Positions 1 to 5,405 of a stretch of DNA of 6,286 bases are shown in pieces. The stretch comes from Bacillota bacterium (GTDB lineage: Bacteria; Bacillota; Dethiobacteria; Dethiobacterales; Dethiobacteraceae), in NCBI GenBank assembly GCA_018725345.1, contig QLUI01000114.1, positions 1 to 6,286 on the forward strand, in the 5' to 3' direction. The notes below the pieces were generated by a model. It was not told the origin of the DNA. It saw only the letters and a program-made list of their open reading frames with translations, and did not search any database. Numbering within the stretch: position 1 is the first letter of the stretch; every line of letters starts with the position of its first letter. A program made the translations under genes and the position numbers.

Positions 1-37
1 CAGCTTTTACAAGACTTAAAGAAACAAGATTAAATGA
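1..37 (-). other. probable CRISPR spacer at the window edge
   Basis: These 37 bases precede the first visible repeat. Their length falls inside the 35-39 base spacer range, and the last base on the plus strand is A, as in spacers 1-9. The adjoining repeat (38-67) shows no decay, although the repeat at the leader-distal end of an array often does. I infer that this is a spacer, complete or nearly so, and that the array continues to the left. The 37 bases alone cannot exclude that it is flanking DNA after a terminal repeat. Confidence 0.75.
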
Positions 38-998
38 GTTTCAATCCCTTATAGGTAGGCTACGAACTAAGAGGACAGCATTATGGGGAGATTTCACTAT
101 ACCACAGTTTCAATCCCTTATAGGTAGGCTACGAACAGGTTCGGATTGCGACTTTGTTAATGCTTTTTGCCAGTTTCAATCCCTTATAGGTAGGCTACGA
201 ACTGATAAAGTTGCTGCTCCAGATGACACGATGTTCCCAGTTTCAATCCCTTATAGGTAGGCTACGAACAGCTGATTGCTTTCTCTCTGCCTTACATTTA
301 TCACAGTTTCAATCCCTTATAGGTAGGCTACGAACTGGGTAACATTCAAGATGCAAAAGCTTCCCTTTGCCAAGTTTCAATCCCTTATAGGTAGGCTACG
401 AACGAGGAGGCGGATGTAGCGGTGAGCAGGGACGTCGAGTTTCAATCCCTTATAGGTAGGCTACGAACTGCCACTCATTTGCGATGACCCCAACCGTCAT
501 GTCAAGTTTCAATCCCTTATAGGTAGGCTACGAACAGAGGATAGAAGATTTACCAGGATTTATGGAATCTAGTTTCAATCCCTTATAGGTAGGCTACGAA
601 CCAAATATGCACTTTTATACCATCGCACCTGTCTAAGTTTCAATCCCTTATAGGTAGGCTACGAACACAATTCCTGCTCAGCAGCAAATAATGTTTGGAT
701 TTGGGTTTCAATCCCTTATAGGTAGGCTACGAACGATTGGAGCAAAGCTGAACCGAATGGCATGACTATGGTTTCAATCCCTTATAGGTAGGCTACGAAC
801 TACTATCTCTTATGAAGATATAGGAATTGGTGCTGAGTTTCAATCCCTTATAGGTAGGCTACGAACGCATCAAGACCAGTTATTAAACGCAAACATACCC
901 CAGTTTCAATCCCTTATAGGTAGGCTACGAACATTCAAACACTCTGCTATACCCTCCGCCTCAGCTTCGTTTCAATCCCTTATAGGTAGGCTACGAAC

Positions 999-1034
999 CT
1001 TCCCATAGAGAGAGTTCCCAATCTTCTTTATCAT
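999..1034 (-). other. spacer 15: encodes a family B DNA polymerase-like motif (NSLYGK)
   Basis: Read on the crRNA strand in its first frame this spacer gives MIKKIGNSLYGK. Family B DNA polymerases carry a Kx3NSxYG motif in the fingers domain (motif B), common in phi29-like and other viral enzymes; K, N, S, Y and G are all in place here. The protospacer is probably in a viral polymerase gene. This is a 12-residue match read by eye, so it is an inference, supported by spacer 17. Confidence 0.6.
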
Positions 1035-1133
1035 GTTTCAATCCCTTATAGGTAGGCTACGAACAGAAGATTGTTGCACCAGCACCAACACACACACCAA
1101 CACGTTTCAATCCCTTATAGGTAGGCTACGAAC

Positions 1134-1168
1134 CTCTCATTACCGACAGATAGCAAGAGTTTATATCA
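1134..1168 (-). other. spacer 17: encodes a family B DNA polymerase motif A-like segment
   Basis: Read on the crRNA strand from its second base this spacer gives DINSCYLSVMR. Motif A of family B polymerases is DxxSLYPS(I/V), often DxNSLYPSVM in phage enzymes; the first residue D is a catalytic metal ligand. Eight of ten positions agree with DINSLYPSVM; L is replaced by C and P by L. The loss of P weakens the match, but the nearby spacer 15 hits the companion motif. Confidence 0.5.
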
Positions 1169-1925
1169 GTTTCAATCCCTTATAGGTAGGCTACGAACAC
1201 GGTAGACAATGAAACTTGAATTAGCAGATTTGCTGTTTCAATCCCTTATAGGTAGGCTACGAACAGAATACAAAAATACATGCCCACTTAGGTATAGTAT
1301 GTTTCAATCCCTTATAGGTAGGCTACGAACGAAAAGGTAGAATTGCTTGCTGAAGAGCTGTATACCATGTTTCAATCCCTTATAGGTAGGCTACGAACAA
1401 TCAGAGATAACAAAACTTAAAGCAACACTTAAAAAGAGTTTCAATCCCTTATAGGTAGGCTACGAACTTCACCGCATACAGAGCACACCTCCTCCTGTCT
1501 GGGTTTCAATCCCTTATAGGTAGGCTACGAACTGTACTCCCCTTTCGATCATTGCCCATCTGATAGCGTTTCAATCCCTTATAGGTAGGCTACGAACAGG
1601 TAAACCGTTAGGAGACGATGCATTCGACTTGAGTTTCAATCCCTTATAGGTAGGCTACGAACTTCTCATACAGCCACCGCCAGCGGTATTTACCCTCGTT
1701 TCAATCCCTTATAGGTAGGCTACGAACATAAAGGGGAAGCGGCTGGTATTGTAGTCCAGTCCGTGTTTCAATCCCTTATAGGTAGGCTACGAACATATTG
1801 GATACTGCTAGGGTTGAAGGAAATGATATGTTTCAATCCCTTATAGGTAGGCTACGAACCCACCTCATCGAAGGTGGCTATCTCCCCGGGTGCTCGTTTC
1901 AATCCCTTATAGGTAGGCTACGAAC

Positions 1926-1962
1926 ATATCCCTTCCCATTGCATGACCGACATTTTTCTATC
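1926..1962 (-). other. spacer 29: encodes a DnaJ-type CxxCxGxG zinc motif
   Basis: The crRNA strand read from its second base gives IEKCRSCNGKGY, which contains C-R-S-C-N-G-K-G, an exact CxxCxGxG repeat as in the zinc finger of DnaJ and in small DnaJ-like zinc proteins. The target could be such a viral or plasmid gene. The first frame is also open (DRKMSVMQWEGI), so the frame is a choice on my part. Confidence 0.4.
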
Positions 1963-2323
1963 GTTTCAATCCCTTATAGGTAGGCTACGAACCTGTCTGT
2001 GATAAGTTTCTATCATAGCAAGGTTTCTGGTTTCAATCCCTTATAGGTAGGCTACGAACCGCAGCGCACTTGAAGACAAGCCATCCAGAATTCTCGTTTC
2101 AATCCCTTATAGGTAGGCTACGAACGAGGATGAGATGGCTGGGGAGAGGGCAAAAGCTGAAGTTTCAATCCCTTATAGGTAGGCTACGAACACCGACTCC
2201 TGCCTCTGCTCCCAAGCATCCTTGCGAGTTTCAATCCCTTATAGGTAGGCTACGAACAACTATCATACCATTCGGCATAATCATCCTCTGCTAGTTTCAA
2301 TCCCTTATAGGTAGGCTACGAAC

Positions 2324-2359
2324 ATGCTTAACCTCCTTCTTGTTTCGCTTCGATTTTTT
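2324..2359 (-). other. spacer 35: spans a stop codon, Shine-Dalgarno site and probable start
   Basis: The crRNA strand ends AAGGAGGTTAAGCAT. AAGGAGG is a strong Shine-Dalgarno sequence, TAA closes an open frame reading KIEAKQEGG, and the final AT falls 6 bases after the Shine-Dalgarno core, where an ATG would begin. The protospacer is therefore probably the junction between two tightly packed genes. The last base of the start codon lies outside the spacer and is assumed. Confidence 0.55.
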
Positions 2360-2981
2360 GTTTCAATCCCTTATAGGTAGGCTACGAACCCTCTGCTTTG
2401 ATCTCCAGCAATATTGACTTGCTATGTTTCAATCCCTTATAGGTAGGCTACGAACCCTCGGCCAGAATTGCCCCCGGTGCCTCCACATGGAGTTTCAATC
2501 CCTTATAGGTAGGCTACGAACTTACCAGTAGTAACTGGATTGCCGGGGTTGCCTCAGTTTCAATCCCTTATAGGTAGGCTACGAACTATATAGGAAACTA
2601 TTCACTGATCATTCTGCCCTCGTTTCAATCCCTTATAGGTAGGCTACGAACAGCAAAAGCAGGATTAATCCCAATGCCTTGAGCCATGTTTCAATCCCTT
2701 ATAGGTAGGCTACGAACCAAGCTCTATGAGATGATAGTCCTCGCAAATACGAGTTTCAATCCCTTATAGGTAGGCTACGAACGTGTCTGGCAGGACTTCT
2801 GCAATCAATGGAGTTCTCAGTTTCAATCCCTTATAGGTAGGCTACGAACAACCAGCCCAATATGCACTCTCTGGGGTACAATCAGGTTTCAATCCCTTAT
2901 AGGTAGGCTACGAACCAGAATCCTAAGGCAAACCCACCCCATCCATCGCAAGTTTCAATCCCTTATAGGTAGGCTACGAAC

Positions 2982-3016
2982 GTGCACTGCTCATATTATC
3001 ACCTCCCCGATAATAT
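2982..3016 (-). other. spacer 45: spans a Shine-Dalgarno site and ATG start
   Basis: The crRNA strand contains GGGGAGGTGATAATATG followed by AGC AGT GCA, giving a gene starting MSSA. GGAGGTGAT is a near-perfect complement of the 16S rRNA 3' end and lies at a normal distance (7 bases between GGAGG and ATG). This is a clear translation start, so the protospacer comes from a 5' gene end in a genome that uses Shine-Dalgarno initiation. Confidence 0.7.
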
Positions 3017-3243
3017 GTTTCAATCCCTTATAGGTAGGCTACGAACCAAGCAAGGATGTTTTACTTGCGCCCGCAGTGGTAAGTTTCAATCCCTTATAGG
3101 TAGGCTACGAACCATGCCCCCAGGGCGTGCCCAGACGATCTCCTGTAGTTTCAATCCCTTATAGGTAGGCTACGAACTCCCTTCTTTACTCTATCTTTAC
3201 TATAGCATATCTGGTTTCAATCCCTTATAGGTAGGCTACGAAC

Positions 3244-3278
3244 TCGATCCAGCGGTAAATTGTGATCCTCGGACGATC
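3244..3278 (-). other. spacer 49: encodes a helix-turn-helix-like segment (RITIYRWI)
   Basis: The first frame of the crRNA strand gives DRPRITIYRWI. The string R-x-TIYRWI is typical of the recognition helix of helix-turn-helix proteins such as phage repressors, small terminase subunits and transposase N-termini. The neighbouring spacer 50 gives a matching segment. Confidence 0.45.
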
Positions 3279-3308
3279 GTTTCAATCCCTTATAGGTAGG
3301 CTACGAAC

Positions 3309-3346
3309 TATTCTGCTCACATCTACTACCTCTGCTAAATCTGTAG
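3309..3346 (-). other. spacer 50: encodes a helix-turn-helix-like segment (LAEVVDVSRI)
   Basis: The crRNA strand read from its third base gives TDLAEVVDVSRI. Helix 2, turn and the start of helix 3 of many helix-turn-helix domains read LAExxGVSR; only the usual G is replaced, by D. The target is probably a gene for a small DNA-binding protein. The call rests on a 12-residue pattern only. Confidence 0.5.
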
Positions 3347-4920
3347 GTTTCAATCCCTTATAGGTAGGCTACGAACTTCACCACGTTGCTGGGGAGTGCT
3401 GCCGCCGCCGAGTTTCAATCCCTTATAGGTAGGCTACGAACGGATAATCACTGTTTATGTGGGCGACATAAGCAAAAGTTTCAATCCCTTATAGGTAGGC
3501 TACGAACGGCATACAGCCCACCCTAGGAGCCCCTTTAGCATAGTTTCAATCCCTTATAGGTAGGCTACGAACCTATTCCTATTGAGCTTATGAGTGAAGA
3601 CTCGATGAGTTTCAATCCCTTATAGGTAGGCTACGAACAGACTTAGCGCTCACTGGGAAAGAGAGAGGATATGAGGTTTCAATCCCTTATAGGTAGGCTA
3701 CGAACTAGCACCAGAGAACACACACCAGAGAACTAGCCCCGTTTCAATCCCTTATAGGTAGGCTACGAACTTGTCCATTCACATTATCCCCGGAGCGGTT
3801 TGCGATAGTTTCAATCCCTTATAGGTAGGCTACGAACACTCAACAAATATGGACAAGTGTGTGTTATTATGCCGTTTCAATCCCTTATAGGTAGGCTACG
3901 AACGAGCCTATCTTTATCGACAAACGGTTTGGCAAGAACAGTTTCAATCCCTTATAGGTAGGCTACGAACCTTAGATCCTCTCTATCCTCATATATGGCC
4001 TTGCGCTGTTTCAATCCCTTATAGGTAGGCTACGAACCGGGTTTTTATTGTCTGTCCTTACAATGAGGCTCTTGTTTCAATCCCTTATAGGTAGGCTACG
4101 AACGATATCAGCCTGGGGAGCTCCCTCTCGTAGGTCAAGTTTCAATCCCTTATAGGTAGGCTACGAACAGTGCTCCCAGTTCTGCGCCCAGGAAAGTCAA
4201 TGTCGAGTTTCAATCCCTTATAGGTAGGCTACGAACCGAGTCAAGTCCTTTGCCCAGATGCAGCTATAGAGAGTTTCAATCCCTTATAGGTAGGCTACGA
4301 ACTTGGAGACATATCTTGGTCGAAGAGGTGTGAGCTAGTTTCAATCCCTTATAGGTAGGCTACGAACGGGACCACCCGAACCTCTCCCAGTCGGTAGATG
4401 ACTCGTTTCAATCCCTTATAGGTAGGCTACGAACCAGGACTAGGACAACATTGTGGTGCTTCTTGTCCATGTTTCAATCCCTTATAGGTAGGCTACGAAC
4501 CAAGTGTTTGACAAATCTATCTGTATATGTTAGACTAGTTTCAATCCCTTATAGGTAGGCTACGAACCAACTCAGGCATTGGAAGGCGCATTGCCTTTGA
4601 TTGGTTTCAATCCCTTATAGGTAGGCTACGAACTTGGGGCATAAAAACCAGCAGGAACAAACCCATTTCCTGTTTCAATCCCTTATAGGTAGGCTACGAA
4701 CCAATATTGCCATACTTCATCATCCCTCGATTACCTGTTTCAATCCCTTATAGGTAGGCTACGAACTTTTATCTCCAATATATCACATTCCATCCCTTTT
4801 GTGTTTCAATCCCTTATAGGTAGGCTACGAACTAGACGCCCCATATCCCATGATATCACCATCCCTCGTTTCAATCCCTTATAGGTAGGCTACGAACCCA
4901 AATCTGTCAAGTTCGGAATA

Positions 4921-4950
4921 AGTTTAGCAGAAAGGGTGAAGGAAAGTCAA
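4921..4950 (-). promoter_or_regulatory. predicted promoter of the CRISPR array
   Basis: On the minus strand TTGACT (4945-4950; five of six match TTGACA) is followed after 18 bases by TAAACT (4921-4926; four of six match TATAAT). TG lies one base before the -10 box, giving an extended -10. Transcription should begin near 4914, about 17 bases before the first repeat, as expected for a pre-crRNA promoter. This reading assumes a bacterial host. In an archaeon the A/T-rich AAACTTAT stretch could instead act as a weak TATA element with a start close to the first repeat. Confidence 0.55.
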
Positions 4951-5012
4951 GCATTCTTGCCCCAAAGCACAATTTCGTATCTAGAACCGCTTGCTCTACG
5001 TGCTCCACTTTG

Positions 5013-5052
5013 TGTCGATCCCTGGGCATTTTTGCGCTACCGGGGGTTGACA
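5013..5052. repeat. imperfect inverted repeat in the leader
   Basis: TGTCGATCCC (5013-5022) and GGGGTTGACA (5043-5052) are inverted copies that match at 8 of 10 positions across a 20-base centre containing CATTTTTGCG. With a 2-base bulge the outer arms extend further (TTTGT against ACAAA). As plus-strand RNA both mismatches would become G-U pairs; as minus-strand RNA they would be A-C mismatches. I recall GTCGACC-type paired elements in leaders of related type I-B/III loci, but this is memory, not a search. It may be a binding site for an integration or regulatory protein. Confidence 0.5.
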
Positions 5053-5138
5053 AAACCCGACCCGATCTCACCATTACCTGTCCCTTCGACGGGGAGAACT
5101 TGAGGATCTCCGCACGCCAGCATAACATGCTGCCCATT

Positions 5139-5402
5139 TCAGATCACCAGACTCACTCCTCCTTTGTCCTGTCCCATGATCTGACGTTCCAGGTATTGCT
5201 GTCTCCGCGACAGATAGAAGACCACCGAATCTTCATCTTCATCAATCACTTTCTTGACATCAGACTTGAGCCTCGCCAGTTGAGCCGCGGTCAACTCCCC
5301 CTCCAGGAGCGAGTTCTGTACCCAGTTCAGGTATCGCCGCCCGATCTTAAGTACCCGGTTCACCCGTCCCACATTCACATCATAGGCCATGATCACAAAC
5401 AA
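5139..5402 (-). CDS. cas2: CRISPR-associated endoribonuclease/adaptor Cas2
   Basis: Cas2 is the small dimer that holds two Cas1 dimers together in the spacer integration complex; many family members also have metal-dependent nuclease activity. The 87-residue protein has the normal length. It opens MFVIMAYDVN, a first beta strand ending in the conserved metal-binding Asp (D8), followed by RVNRVLKIGRRYLNWVQNSLLEGEL (in full at residues 13-37), the hallmark W-QNS-EGEL block of this family. A third conserved strand reads DSVVFYLS (residues 58-65), and the tail VSLVI suggests the usual C-terminal strand. The start is TTG at 5400-5402: it places the N-terminus exactly where Cas2 proteins begin, whereas the next ATG (5388-5390) would remove the first strand. 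The gene follows cas1 by 3 bases and is surely cotranscribed with it. The leader begins straight after its TGA stop. Confidence 0.96.
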   Translation of the reverse strand: MFVIMAYDVNVGRVNRVLKIGRRYLNWVQNSLLEGELTAAQLARLKSDVKKVIDEDEDSVVFYLSRRQQYLERQIMGQDKGGVSLVI

Positions 5403-5405
5403 ATC

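Larger units (their letters stand above)
38..4897 (-). CRISPR. CRISPR array, 74 identical 30-base repeats, type I-B-like
   Basis: The repeat begins GTTTCAATCCC and ends GGCTACGAAC on the plus strand. It occurs 74 times from 38-67 to 4868-4897 with a period of 65-69 bases, and I found no variant copy. The 73 spacers are 35-39 bases long and no two are the same. On the minus strand the repeat ends GGGATTGAAAC, so processed crRNAs should carry the 8-base handle AUUGAAAC, the usual product of Cas6 cleavage in type I-B and similar systems. This end, together with cas2 and a leader at the right, sets the direction: transcription runs right to left and new spacers enter near 4897. The repeat has only a weak internal palindrome (CCTATAAGG), so it is probably a poorly structured repeat bound by sequence. 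The left end is not reached; the true array is longer. Type III use of the same crRNAs cannot be excluded without the effector genes. Confidence 0.99.
4898..5138 (-). promoter_or_regulatory. CRISPR leader between cas2 and the array
   Basis: This 241-base gap separates the cas2 stop codon from the first repeat at the newest end of the array. No convincing gene lies in it. It carries a sigma70-like promoter close to the repeat and an inverted repeat further upstream, each listed separately. Leaders both start transcription of the array and mark the first repeat as the place where Cas1-Cas2 inserts new spacers. Leader identity follows from the position beside cas2, from the repeat direction (ATTGAAAC end pointing away) and from the intact first repeat. 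The last leader bases before the repeat read TTGACAGATTTGG on the transcribed strand and are the likely anchor for integration. Confidence 0.88.

Noticed and set aside
1798..3164. Plus-strand open frames at 1798-1983, 2070-2294 and 2982-3164
   Set aside because: They are translations of the CRISPR array: each contains repeated FQSLIGRLRT, which is the one open plus-strand frame of the repeat. Not genes.
2162..3346. Shared word CCTCTGCT in spacers 33, 34, 36 and 50
   Set aside because: It is a short CT-rich word in differing frames, and similarity does not extend into the flanking bases enough to suggest a common origin.
4905..4910. Perfect TTGACA on the minus strand beside the first repeat, as a -35 box
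   Set aside because: At 17 bases downstream there is only TACCTA within the repeat; TATAAG lies 21 bases away. The TTGACT/TAAACT pair further upstream fits better.
4907..5137. A 76-codon minus-strand open frame right after cas2
   Set aside because: It covers nearly the whole leader, including the promoter and inverted repeat, has no recognisable domain and no clear ribosome-binding site of its own. Best read as leader.
4898..5138. A separate terminator for cas1-cas2 or a tracrRNA-like gene in the leader
   Set aside because: The inverted repeat is not followed by a T-run at the right place, and no segment is complementary to the CRISPR repeat over a useful length. tracrRNA is also not expected with this repeat type.
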